The notes under the pieces are model-generated. The model was given only the letters and a program-made list of their open reading frames with translations, was not told the DNA's origin and did not search any database. A stretch of 37,639 nt of DNA from an uncultured Erysipelotrichaceae bacterium (GTDB lineage Bacteria > Bacillota_I > Bacilli_A > RF39 > UBA660), in assembly GCA_902788735.1 (NCBI GenBank), contig CADALJ010000008.1, forward strand, positions 1-37,639. The letters run 5' to 3'. The translations under genes were made by a program, and so were the position numbers. Position 1 is the first letter of the stretch; every line of letters begins with the position of its first letter. Below, piece by piece: positions 23,891 to 32,480 of the stretch.

Positions 23891-26090
23891 ATGGATAGAG
23901 AGATTTTAAACGAACTAGTAGTAGTTAAAAGAAGTGGTCAAAGAGTTAACTTTAATGATACTAAAGTAGCTTTAGCCATTAAGAAAGGATTCGATAGTGT
24001 ATACGAAGACTATGATGAAAAAAACGTTAATAAAGTAAAAGAAAACGTTATCAATAGTATTTGTAAAAAGTATAAAGATAGAAAAACTATCGGAGTAGAA
24101 GATATTCAAGATTTAATTGAAGCAGAATTAAAAAAACAAAAATATGATGAAGTATATGAATCATATAAAGGATATAGAGAGAGAAGAACTGCTTCTCGTG
24201 AAGCATTTGTTGAAAAACAACAACATAAATTTGTTAAAGCAATTGAGTCACTTGGATTAAAAAGTGCTGCTGAAGAAAATGCTAAAAGAGAAAATGCTAA
24301 TGTTGATGGAGATGGACCAATGGGTACAATGCTACATTTTGGTTCAACAGTATCAAAAGAATTTGCAAAAGCCTATTTAATGGATGCTAAATATGCAAGA
24401 GCTCATGATGAAGGAGCAATTCATATTCATGACTTAGATTTCTGGGCTATGGGTACTACAACTTGTACTCAAATAGATTTAGATAAACTATTTAAAAATG
24501 GTTTTTCAACAGGACATGGATATTTAAGAACACCAAATTCAATCGCATCATATGCATCGCTTGCTGCAATTGCTATTCAATCAAATCAAAATGAACAACA
24601 TGGTGGGCAAAGTATTCCAGCATTTGATTATTATATGGCACCAGGTGTACTTAAAACATTCAAAAAAGAATTTAAACAAGAATTATCTGAATTATTAGAT
24701 TTTGAAGGATTTAGTGAATATATTAATTTCGATAAAGTAGTAGAAACTATTAATAAATTAGAAAGTATTGAATTTGATTTAAGCTTATTTGAATCATTCT
24801 ATTCTAAGAGTAAAAAAGTAGAAGAAATATTTAAAACTGCATATGAAAATGCAATAGCTAAAACAGATAGACAAACATTCCAAGCAATGGAAGCATTTAT
24901 TCATAACTTAAATACAATGCATTCAAGAGCTGGAGCACAAGTACCATTCTCATCTGTTAACTTTGGTACTGATACATCACCTGAAGGAAGAATGGTTATT
25001 AAAAACTATTTGTTAGCTACTGATGAAGGATTAGGACATGGAGAAACACCAATATTCCCAATCTCAATCTTCAAAGTAAAAGAAGGAGTTAACTATAATA
25101 AAGAAGATCCAAGTTATGACTTATTTAGATTAGCTTGTAAAGTATCTGCAAAAAGATTATTCCCTAACTTCTCATTTATAGATTCAAGCTTTAATAAAGC
25201 TATGTATGATCCAAAAGATTTCAAGACAGAAGTTGGGTATATGGGTTGTAGAACAAGAGTTCTTGCAAATGTTTGTGGGCCTTCAGTTACTCCAGGTAGA
25301 GGTAACTTAAGCTTCACTTCAATCAACTTACCAAGAATTGGATTAAAACATGGTATAGCTTTAGGAGAAAGAAGCAAGGCTGATATGAAAGCATTCTATG
25401 AAGAATTAGATGAGGTAATGGACTTAGTAAAAGGACAATTACTTCAAAGATTTGAATGTCAATGTTCTAAATCAATTAGAAACTTCAAATTCTTATTAGG
25501 AAGCCATGTATGGTTAAATAGTGAAAACTTAACACCTACAAGTAAAATAAGAACAGTATTAAAACATGGAACATTATCAATAGGTAGGACTTGAAATAAT
25601 TGGTCATATGAGAAAGAAATGTGATGAATATACAAAAGAATATAACTTAAACTTCACATGTCTTGCTACACCAGCTGAAGGTCTATCAGGACGTTTTGTA
25701 GGAATAGATAGATCAATCTATGGAAAAATTAAGGGTATTACCGATAGAGAATACTATACTAACTCATTCCATGTACCAGTTTATTATAAAACTAGTGTTA
25801 AACATAAAATGGAAATTGAAGGACCATACCATAAATTAACTAATGCAGGACACATTTCTTATGTTGAATTAGATGGAGATACAGTTAATAATGTAGATGC
25901 ATTTGAGCAAGTTGTAAGAATCATGCATGATAGTGATATTGGTTATGGAGCAATTAACCATCCAGTAGATAGAGATCCAGTTTGTGGATATGTTGGTGTA
26001 ATTAAAGATGTATGCCCTAAATGTGGAAGACATGAATGTGAAGGCGTACCAATGCAAAAACTAAACAGTGATGAATTTTGCTGTATGTAA
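23891..26090 (+). pseudogene. nrdD: Anaerobic ribonucleoside-triphosphate reductase, broken by an internal deletion
   Basis: Two frames together encode a class III ribonucleotide reductase, which makes dNTPs from NTPs without oxygen. The first 567 codons contain an N-terminal ATP-cone (about 10-97), TTTCTQIDL, GYMGCRTRVLANVCGPS with candidate active-site cysteines, and end at KHGTLSIG then RT and TGA (25592-25594). The second frame resumes as GLEIIGHMRKKCDEY from about 25587 and ends with DPVCGYVG and CPKCG, a zinc-site-like segment. The roughly 20-25 residues expected between them, normally including FIGLAE and HHGES, are absent and the frame is shifted at 25585-25587. The fragment start ATG 25608 has no Shine-Dalgarno. 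As written no full-length enzyme can be made. The glycyl radical segment is on the next small ORF. Confidence 0.8.
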
Positions 26091-26114
26091 TAAATAGAAA
26101 GAGAGGTAGAAAAT

Positions 26115-26264
26115 ATGGAAACAAAGAAAACAAAAGTGGTTGGAGAAGGCGTAAAATTTGAACGAATTAGAAGAATCACAGGATACTTAGTTGGAACTCT
26201 AGATAGATTCAACAATGCTAAAAAAGCAGAAGTATCAGACAGAGTAACTCATGGAACAAATTAA
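26115..26264 (+). CDS. Small protein carrying the NrdD glycyl-radical segment
   Basis: This 49-residue ORF has GAGAGGTAG before its ATG. It reads FERIRRITGYLVG, then RFNNAKKAEVSDRVTHG. This matches the very C terminus of ordinary NrdD (in E. coli RRVCGYLG, then PFNAGKQEEVKRRVKH), where the Gly of RVCGY bears the radical. The preceding nrdD ends 24 nt upstream with its own stop and no such motif, so the radical-bearing segment is encoded separately. The stop overlaps the nrdG start by 14 nt, showing coupling. It presumably docks on NrdD in the way YfiD/GrcA replaces the radical domain of pyruvate formate-lyase. I believe similar short ORFs occur in other Bacillota but cannot confirm it here. 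Confidence 0.7.
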   Translation: METKKTKVVGEGVKFERIRRITGYLVGTLDRFNNAKKAEVSDRVTHGTN

Positions 26265-26757
26265 TTCAATAAGATTAGCCTCAGACCTACAAAGTGATAG
26301 TATCGTTGATGGGCCAGGATTACGCACAGTTATTTGGACTCAAGGATGCCCTCATAAATGTAAGGGATGTCAAAATCCACAAACATGGGATTCCAATGGT
26401 GGTGGAGAAGTTCCACTAGAAATGGTATATGAAGCAATCGATGAATTAGAATGAATAGCTAAATACTGTAAGAAAAAAGGATATAATATCTGGGTTTATA
26501 CAGGATTTACTTATGAAAAACTAATGGAAATGGCTAAAAAAGATAAAATTTATTTAGAATTCTTAAAGTACGTTGATGTATTAGTAGATGGACCATTCAT
26601 TTTAAAAGAAAGAAATTTAAATTTATTATTTAGAGGATCTGCTAATCAAAGATTAATCGATGTACCTAAATCATTAAAAGAAAATAAAGTAGTTCTTTTT
26701 GATGAACAAACTTATTTAGAAGAAGATAAGTTAAAAAGAAAGAAAACATATATATAG
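26251..26757 (+). pseudogene. nrdG: Anaerobic ribonucleotide reductase activase, missing its core glycine motif
   Basis: The gene encodes the radical-SAM enzyme that generates the glycyl radical of NrdD. The start shows SIVDGPGLRTVIW and the iron-sulphur motif GCPHKCKGC (Cys33, Cys37, Cys40). At 26452-26454 an in-frame TGA follows AIDELE; the same frame then continues IAKYCKKKGYNIWVYTGF and ends at TAG 26755-26757. Between these two parts, family members have about 20 residues including the SAM-binding GGDP motif (around SGGDPF), and none of them is present. The site thus looks like a small deletion leaving a TGA at the junction rather than a simple nonsense mutation. A second ATG at 26524 has no ribosome site. 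Together with nrdD this makes the anaerobic pathway non-functional as assembled. Confidence 0.8.
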
Positions 26758-26778
26758 GAGTATTAAATACTCCTTTTA
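26757..26778 (+). terminator. Terminator of the nrd operon
   Basis: GGAGTAT / ATACTCC with a TAA loop and a short T run starts in the nrdG stop region. Confidence 0.7.
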
Positions 26779-26805
26779 TATAGATTATAGTAGTAAGGAG
26801 AATAT

Positions 26806-27426
26806 ATGGTTACATATCAAAAAACAATTAAAATAAATGATGAAAGACTAATAAAGTTTTATATACATGAAAACTATCATACAAAGTATGGAATAGAAGA
26901 ATATTTTATTGAAGATGATGAAATTAAAAAAACATATAGAATAAATATTGGTGATGATTATTCTTTTGAAGGATGGGTTAATGAAAATATCTCTAAAAAA
27001 GAAAAAAGAACTAAATTGTCTTACAATTTTGATATGTATCATCCATTTTATACTCCATTAAATAATCTATTAGGCAAAAAAGAAGAACTAATAATAGAAG
27101 ATGATGAAACTATTGGTTTAAATAATAAATATATGTCTGTTAAAAGAGAAGAAGATAAAATAATATTGAGTTTTATAAATACATTAGAAAATGATGAGAT
27201 AACAACAAAATTTAGAACATATATGAAAGATGCTGGTACCAATGATATAAGTAAGATTAAATATTATAGAGAAGATATTAATGATAAATTAAATAATTTT
27301 TTTAATGAAATTATTAATAATATTTATCAAATAACTTTAGAGGAATACATAATAAATGAAAAAGGACCAGAAAATCAAGAAACAAAAAAATATATGAAAT
27401 GTATTAGACCAGTATATAGTCATTAA
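26806..27426 (+). CDS. Hypothetical protein
   Basis: This 206-residue soluble protein has a clear AAGGAG before ATG 26806 and its own terminator downstream. It is acidic, with alternating charged and hydrophobic residues, and has no signal peptide or membrane segment. Motif-like stretches such as YHPFYTPLNNLLGKKEEL do not match a family I recognise. It sits alone between the nrd operon and the LysM gene, and the context does not suggest a role. Confidence 0.55.
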   Translation: MVTYQKTIKINDERLIKFYIHENYHTKYGIEEYFIEDDEIKKTYRINIGDDYSFEGWVNENISKKEKRTKLSYNFDMYHPFYTPLNNLLGKKEELIIEDDETIGLNNKYMSVKREEDKIILSFINTLENDEITTKFRTYMKDAGTNDISKIKYYREDINDKLNNFFNEIINNIYQITLEEYIINEKGPENQETKKYMKCIRPVYSH

Positions 27427-27428
27427 AT

Positions 27429-27450
27429 AAAGAGCAGTATTGCTCTTTTA
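27429..27450 (+). terminator. Terminator after the hypothetical gene
   Basis: AAAGAGCA / TGCTCTTT with a GTAT loop and a T tail lies just after the stop codon. Confidence 0.75.
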
Positions 27451-27461
27451 TAATGTAATAA

Positions 27462-27490
27462 TTTACAAATAAGATAATTTGTAGTATAAT
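27462..27490 (+). promoter_or_regulatory. Promoter of the LysM gene with an internal palindrome
   Basis: TTTACA at 27462-27467 and TATAAT at 27485-27490 are 17 nt apart. The spacer and -35 overlap an inverted repeat, TACAAAT-aagata-ATTTGTA at 27464-27483, a possible repressor site. Confidence 0.65.
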
Positions 27491-27520
27491 ATAAAACTAA
27501 TTTCCAACAGAGGTGGTACA

Positions 27521-28885
27521 ATGGCTGAAATACAAATTATAAAGAAGAAAGATGGATACGCCTACAAATATAACATTCTTAATGAAGAAAATAAAATGAT
27601 TTACGTTACAAAAAGTGGGTTTGAAACACCAGAAAAAGCATTAGAAATGGCTAAAAAATCTTATGATTATCGTATTAATAAGAAAAATAATAGTATAAAT
27701 CCTATTCATGTATCTAATAAAAAACATTTCAAAATAAAGAAACTACATATAACAAATGATGGATATAAACTACTTAGTTTAGGAATGGCTTGTCTAGTTA
27801 TAACAACATCTTTTCTTGCTGCTAAAAAAGTAATAGGTGATATAAAATCAAAATTACCAGAAAAATCAGATACCACTACAAAAATGGATATAAATATAAA
27901 TAGAGAATTAATAACTGTAAAAGACTGTGATTTTAGAAATCTTCATGTAATTCTAAGAACAGCACAAAAAGAAACTATTGGAGTAGGTGCTGCTACTTCA
28001 GATATGCTTACAAGAATAGGAGTATCTAATGAAATAGTTGATAAAGATAGTAATTTATCAGAGACTATATCTAGATATTTTAATAATTATAAAAATGATA
28101 ATATAGTTGTAATCAATTTAGAATATGGATATGAAAATTCAAATAGTAATAGTACTATTATTATGGGAGACTCTTCTAATAAAAGAAAATATTCATCAGA
28201 TGTATTAGCAGCATGTATTAATGAATCATTAGAAGAATATTCTCTAGACCCCATTATTAAAAGTGGACAAGGTTCAAATATTTGGAGATCACAAACATAT
28301 CTAGAAAAAGAATTAGCTAATTCGCAATTAATAAATAATGTAAGCCAGTTAACAATAGACTTACCACTAGAAGTAAGTGAGAACCAAATAATTAAAAATG
28401 ATTCGTCTGCATCTATAGTTGAGGGAATAATGCGTTGGACAACTCTTGATACAACAGAAAGATATAAAAATATATATTACACAGCACAATATGGAGATAC
28501 TTTAGTATCAGTTTCTGATGGACAAAATATTTCTATAAAAAGTATAGAAGAAAATAGTGATGTTAATATGAATAAAGGAGTAAGAGTTGGAAATACTATT
28601 TTAGTAGGAAGTATTCCTGAAGTAGCTACAAGTAATACAATCGTCTATAATCCTTGTACAACAACTAATTCTAATGATATAAAAGAAGTTACAGTTAGTT
28701 ATGTAGTACAAAATGGAGATACAGTAACAAAAATAGCTAATATGTATGGAGTTAAAAAAGAAGATATAATAGTACCAAGTGGAAATTTAAATAATATATA
28801 TCCAGGAGATACTTTATATATATCTACATATAACTTATATGAAACCAATAAAAAAATAGTACAAGAATCAACAAAACAATTATAA
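27521..28885 (+). CDS. LysM-domain membrane-anchored envelope protein
   Basis: Of 454 residues, the first 75 are cytoplasmic and basic, a helix lies at about 84-106, and the rest is outside. A C-terminal LysM domain (about 390-435) reads VSYVVQNGDTVTKIANMYGV and ends NIYPGDTLYI; a second, weaker LysM-like unit lies at 322-365 (YYTAQYGDTLVSVSDG). LysM binds N-acetylglucosamine polymers such as peptidoglycan. The middle part (130-310), with VVINLEYGYENS and VEGIMRWTT, loosely recalls an amidase-like or chitinase-associated domain, but I see no catalytic set. It probably works at the cell wall, in spore-like or division processes; the specific role is unknown. Confidence 0.65.
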   Translation: MAEIQIIKKKDGYAYKYNILNEENKMIYVTKSGFETPEKALEMAKKSYDYRINKKNNSINPIHVSNKKHFKIKKLHITNDGYKLLSLGMACLVITTSFLAAKKVIGDIKSKLPEKSDTTTKMDININRELITVKDCDFRNLHVILRTAQKETIGVGAATSDMLTRIGVSNEIVDKDSNLSETISRYFNNYKNDNIVVINLEYGYENSNSNSTIIMGDSSNKRKYSSDVLAACINESLEEYSLDPIIKSGQGSNIWRSQTYLEKELANSQLINNVSQLTIDLPLEVSENQIIKNDSSASIVEGIMRWTTLDTTERYKNIYYTAQYGDTLVSVSDGQNISIKSIEENSDVNMNKGVRVGNTILVGSIPEVATSNTIVYNPCTTTNSNDIKEVTVSYVVQNGDTVTKIANMYGVKKEDIIVPSGNLNNIYPGDTLYISTYNLYETNKKIVQESTKQL

Positions 28886-28913
28886 AAAGATATAGATATA
28901 TCTTTCTTTTTTT
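28886..28913 (+). terminator. Terminator of the LysM gene
   Basis: AAAGATAT / ATATCTTT with a 4-nt loop is followed by a long T run. Confidence 0.75.
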
Positions 28914-28921
28914 GCTATAAT
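28913..28921 (+). promoter_or_regulatory. Extended -10 for the Pr6Pr gene
   Basis: TGC followed by TATAAT at 28916-28921 sits 15 nt before ATG 28937, directly after the terminator; no good -35 is visible. The very short distance implies a near-leaderless mRNA. Confidence 0.4.
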
Positions 28922-28936
28922 TAGGATGGGATAGAT

Positions 28937-29536
28937 ATGAGTAAGAAAAAAATAGCATTAATAATTAATATTATCATACTAACATTAACATTACTTTCAT
29001 TTGCAAAAACTTTTTTTCTAGAACATAGTATTGCAGTAGAGTACTATACAAATGATAGTAATATACTTGCATTAATAAGCTCATTATTATTTATTATATT
29101 TTATAAAAAAGAAAAAGACTTTGTAAAAGATATAAGATTTTTAGCTACAAGTTGCTTAACAGTAACATTCTTAGTAGTAGTATTTGTATTATGTCCAATG
29201 TATAGTTTTAATTATAAATTATTAATGTTTACTGATATTTATCTAGTATTTCACACAATAGTACCTATACTTAGTATATTTTCATACATAGCACTAGAAA
29301 ATGGAAGCAGTAAAAAATATTTATGTTTAATATTTACTATGATATATGCAATTATTCTAATAATACTAAATATATTAAATTTAATAAAAGGACCATATCC
29401 ATTTTTAATGGTAACTACCCAAAATCCATTAGTAACTATTTTATGGGGAATAATTATAATAGGTGGAAGTCACATAATAGAAATACTTGTAAATAGATTA
29501 AACAAAAAAATAAAAAAAGGGGCTAACAAAGTGTAG
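28937..29536 (+). CDS. Pr6Pr-family membrane protein
   Basis: The 199-residue protein has six hydrophobic segments. The features VEYYTNDSNILALISSLLF, a conserved LVFHTIVPILSIFSY in the fourth helix region, and KGPYPFL fit the Pr6Pr family of six-helix bacterial membrane proteins related to eukaryotic AIG1/FAR-17a hydrolases. No activity is established for the bacterial members. It is a single gene with a hairpin after it. Confidence 0.6.
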   Translation: MSKKKIALIINIIILTLTLLSFAKTFFLEHSIAVEYYTNDSNILALISSLLFIIFYKKEKDFVKDIRFLATSCLTVTFLVVVFVLCPMYSFNYKLLMFTDIYLVFHTIVPILSIFSYIALENGSSKKYLCLIFTMIYAIILIILNILNLIKGPYPFLMVTTQNPLVTILWGIIIIGGSHIIEILVNRLNKKIKKGANKV

Positions 29537-29596
29537 CTCCTTAATCTATATACAGAGGATCTTCACATTATACAGTGAACCTTCCTCTAATATAAT
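29518..29596 (+). terminator. Hairpins after the Pr6Pr gene
   Basis: GGGGCTA / TAGCTCC (one G-T pair) at the gene end is followed by a longer imperfect hairpin at about 29562-29595, with AGAGGA / TCCTCT outer and TTCAC / GTGAA inner arms. T runs are weak, so termination is likely but not certain. No gene is seen between here and prfB. Confidence 0.45.
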
Positions 29597-29670
29597 ATAT
29601 GTAATTATTTTAAAATGATACCAAAATATGATAAAATAAAAGAGAAAATAAAAAATATAAAGGAGAACAT

Positions 29671-30769
29671 ATGGATACAAGAGAAGAAAAGAAAATATTA
29701 GAAAATAATTTAGAAAAAATAAATGATTTATGGAGGTCACTTTGACATTCCAAGTAAAAAAATAGATATTGATAAACTACAAAAAGAAACAGAAGATAAT
29801 AATTTTTGGAATGATAGAGAAAAATCTGAGTCTACATTAAATGAATTAAAATCATTAAAAGAATTAGTAAATAGTATAGAAACATTAAAAAAAGAAATAG
29901 AATCAACATTAGAAATAATAAAATTATTAGAACTAGAACCTGATAATAATTTATATGAAGAAATAAAAGAATCTACTAAACAAATTGAAGAAAAAGTAGA
30001 AAAACTAAGTTTATTATTAATGTTAAATGGTCCATATGATAAATGTAATTGTATATTAGAAATACATCCAGGTGCAGGAGGAACGGAGTCATGTGACTGG
30101 GCTAGTATGTTATATAGGATGTATTTAAGATATTGTGAGAAAAAAGGATATAAAGTGGAAATATTAGATTATCAAGATGGTGATGAAGCTGGAATTAAAT
30201 CAGTTTCAATTAGAGTCAAAGGATTAAATGCCTATGGATATTTAAAAAATGAAAAAGGTGTTCATAGACTCGTACGTCTTTCACCATTTGATTCAAATAA
30301 TCGAAGACACACTTCATTTGCAAGTGTAGAAATAACACCAGAAATAGAACAAGATAATACTATTGAAATAGATGAAAAAGATTTGAAAATTGATGTGTAT
30401 CGTTCAACAGGAGCTGGTGGACAAGGAGTAAATACAACAGATTCTGCAGTAAGAATTACTCATTTACCAACAAAAATAGTAGTAACTTGTCAAAATGAAA
30501 GAAGTCAAATTCAAAATAAAGAACAAGCGCTTCGTGTATTAAAAAATAAACTTCTCTTAAAGAAAATAGAAGAACAAGAAGAAGAATTAAATAGAATAAA
30601 AGGAATACAATCTAACATTGATTTTGGATCACAAATAAGAAGTTATGTACTTCATCCATATTCAATGGTAAAAGATCATAGAACTAATGCTGAAACAAGT
30701 AATGTATCTAAAGTATTAGATGGAGATATCGATTTATTTATAGAAAGTAATTTAAAAAAGGGGTTATAA
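29671..30769 (+). CDS. prfB: Peptide chain release factor 2, with programmed +1 frameshift
   Basis: RF2 ends translation at UAA and UGA. ATG 29671 (AAGGAG upstream) opens a 24-codon frame that ends CTT TGA at 29740-29745. The main frame continues one base forward as DIPSKKIDIDK and runs to TAA 30767-30769, giving 365 residues, the normal length. A Shine-Dalgarno-like GGAGG lies just before the CTT TGA C slip site. The main part has HPGAGGTESCDW, the RF2 recognition motif SPF in RLSPFDSNNRR, and the catalytic GGQ in GAGGQGVN, where the residue after GGQ is Gly, not the more usual His. The site senses low RF2 levels, so the gene regulates itself. It also shows that UGA is a stop codon in this organism. 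Confidence 0.95.
29731..29746 (+). promoter_or_regulatory. RF2 programmed frameshift site
   Basis: GGAGG at 29732-29736, three bases of spacer, CTT (29740-29742), TGA (29743-29745) and C form the conserved autoregulatory slip site of bacterial prfB. Confidence 0.95.
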
Positions 30770-30770
30770 T

Positions 30771-31640
30771 ATGAATTTGTTTTCGAAAAACAAAAATATC
30801 ATAGTAAAAAAAGAACCTCTAGTAACAAGAATTTTAGAATTCATACTAGGGTGTTTTGTTGTGGCCTTATCTTATAATCTATTTATAGCGCCTAATGGTA
30901 TAGTTCCAGGAGGAGTTGGAGGTTTAGCTATTATTGTTAATAAAATAACTGGAGCAGATAATGCTATTACTATTTTCATATTAAATATATTTTTATTGTT
31001 ACTAAGTTTAATATTATTAGGAAAAGAAAAAACAAGAGCTTCTATTTTAGGATCTATACTATTTCCTATAATGGTAAAACTAACAGAAAATCTAAATGTA
31101 TGGTTACAAATAGATACATCAAATGTTTTACTATCATCTGTAAGTGGAGCAATACTTTTTGGCCTAGGAGCAGGATTAATATTTAGAGCAGGTTTCACTA
31201 CAGGAGGAACAGATATTATAAATCAGATAATATCTAAATACTTAAAAATTACTTTAGGTAAAAGTATGTTATTAAGTGATGGATTAATAGTAATAGGATC
31301 AGTATTTATTTTTGGAATAAAACACATGCTATATTCAATGTTAGCACTATATATAATTAGCCTAATATCAGATAGAGTAGTATTAGGAATATCTGATAGT
31401 AAAATGTTCTTAATAGTGACAGATAAAGATGAAGAAGTAAAAGAATATATCCTAGAAAAATTAAATCATGGTGTAACAATCTTTAAAGGAAAAGGTGGAT
31501 ATAAAAGAGAAAATGAAAATGTCTTAATGGCAGTGCTTCCTACTAAAGAATTTACTTTATTAAGAGATGGCATAAATAAAATAGATAAAAATGTATTTTA
31601 TATAATTACAGATACATATGAAGTTTTTGGAGGTGAGTAA
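30771..31640 (+). CDS. YitT-family membrane protein, copy 1
   Basis: The 289-residue protein has five or so N-terminal helices with SYNLFIAPNGIVPGGVGGLA and FRAGFTTGGTDI, then a soluble C-terminal DUF2179 domain (from about 215) with MFLIVTDKDEEVKEYI and ending ITDTYEVFGGE. This is the standard YitT/DUF161 layout. The family's function is not settled. It starts 1 nt after the prfB stop and is followed 2 nt later by a paralog, so the three are probably co-transcribed. Confidence 0.85.
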   Translation: MNLFSKNKNIIVKKEPLVTRILEFILGCFVVALSYNLFIAPNGIVPGGVGGLAIIVNKITGADNAITIFILNIFLLLLSLILLGKEKTRASILGSILFPIMVKLTENLNVWLQIDTSNVLLSSVSGAILFGLGAGLIFRAGFTTGGTDIINQIISKYLKITLGKSMLLSDGLIVIGSVFIFGIKHMLYSMLALYIISLISDRVVLGISDSKMFLIVTDKDEEVKEYILEKLNHGVTIFKGKGGYKRENENVLMAVLPTKEFTLLRDGINKIDKNVFYIITDTYEVFGGE

Positions 31641-31642
31641 AA

Positions 31643-32479
31643 ATGAAAAATAAAACAAGAATATATAGAATATTTTTAATAACAATATCATTAATACTAA
31701 GTGCTCTTGTATATAATTTATTTTTACTACCACTAAGCATAGTATCAGGAGGAACATCATCAATAGGAACTATAGTATATTACTTATATAATATAGATCC
31801 AGCTATAACTATATTTATAATATCTGGATTATGCTCTATTTTAGGATTTATGTATTTAGGAAAAGAAAGAACAATGGGAACAATATTAGCCTGTATTGCA
31901 TATCCAATTATAGTAGAAATAACTTCAAAATTAGTAGGACATATTTCTATAGATACAACTGATACGTTATTAATAGTTTTATTTGCTGCTGTATTAGGAG
32001 GAATTGCTAACGGGCTTATGTATAAAAGTGGTTATAGTAGTGGGGGATTACCCACAATATCTCAAATATTATATGAAAAATTTAGAATATCAGTAGCAAA
32101 ATCAAGTTTTGTAATGAATTTAATAATAGTATTAATAGGTGCCTATTTCTTTGGATTAACAAATGCCTTATATGCAGTAATTTACTTATATATTTATAGT
32201 ATGATTACAGATAAAGTATTATTAGGAACATCTAATAATAAAGCATTTTATATAATTACAGATAAAGAAAAAGAAGTAAAAGAATATATAATAGAAAACC
32301 TAAAACATACAGTAACTACTTTTGATGTAAAAGGTGGATTATATGAAAATAAAAGAAAAGTAATGCTAACAGTAATTCCATCAAGAGAATACTATCGATT
32401 AACAGAAGGTATAAAAAGTATAGATAAAGATGCTTTCTTCGTAGTAACAGACTCTTACCAAGTGGAAGGGGCTAAATAG
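31643..32479 (+). CDS. YitT-family membrane protein, copy 2
   Basis: The 278-residue protein is a tandem paralog of the previous gene: YNLFLLPLSIVSGGTSSIGT, YKSGYSSGGLPTISQI, then the DUF2179 domain with FYIITDKEKEVKEYI and a VTDSYQVEGAK end. YitT proteins often occur as two adjacent, diverged copies, which suggests a heteromeric complex. GGAGGTGAG precedes the start inside the end of the first copy. Confidence 0.85.
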   Translation: MKNKTRIYRIFLITISLILSALVYNLFLLPLSIVSGGTSSIGTIVYYLYNIDPAITIFIISGLCSILGFMYLGKERTMGTILACIAYPIIVEITSKLVGHISIDTTDTLLIVLFAAVLGGIANGLMYKSGYSSGGLPTISQILYEKFRISVAKSSFVMNLIIVLIGAYFFGLTNALYAVIYLYIYSMITDKVLLGTSNNKAFYIITDKEKEVKEYIIENLKHTVTTFDVKGGLYENKRKVMLTVIPSREYYRLTEGIKSIDKDAFFVVTDSYQVEGAK

Positions 32480-32480
32480 T

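Noticed and set aside
26452-26454. TGA read as tryptophan (code 4) or selenocysteine in nrdG
   Set aside because: prfB uses a UGA frameshift site, TGA is the stop of the genes ending at 14962 and 34684, and the GGDP region of NrdG is missing at this point, so a deletion explains it better.
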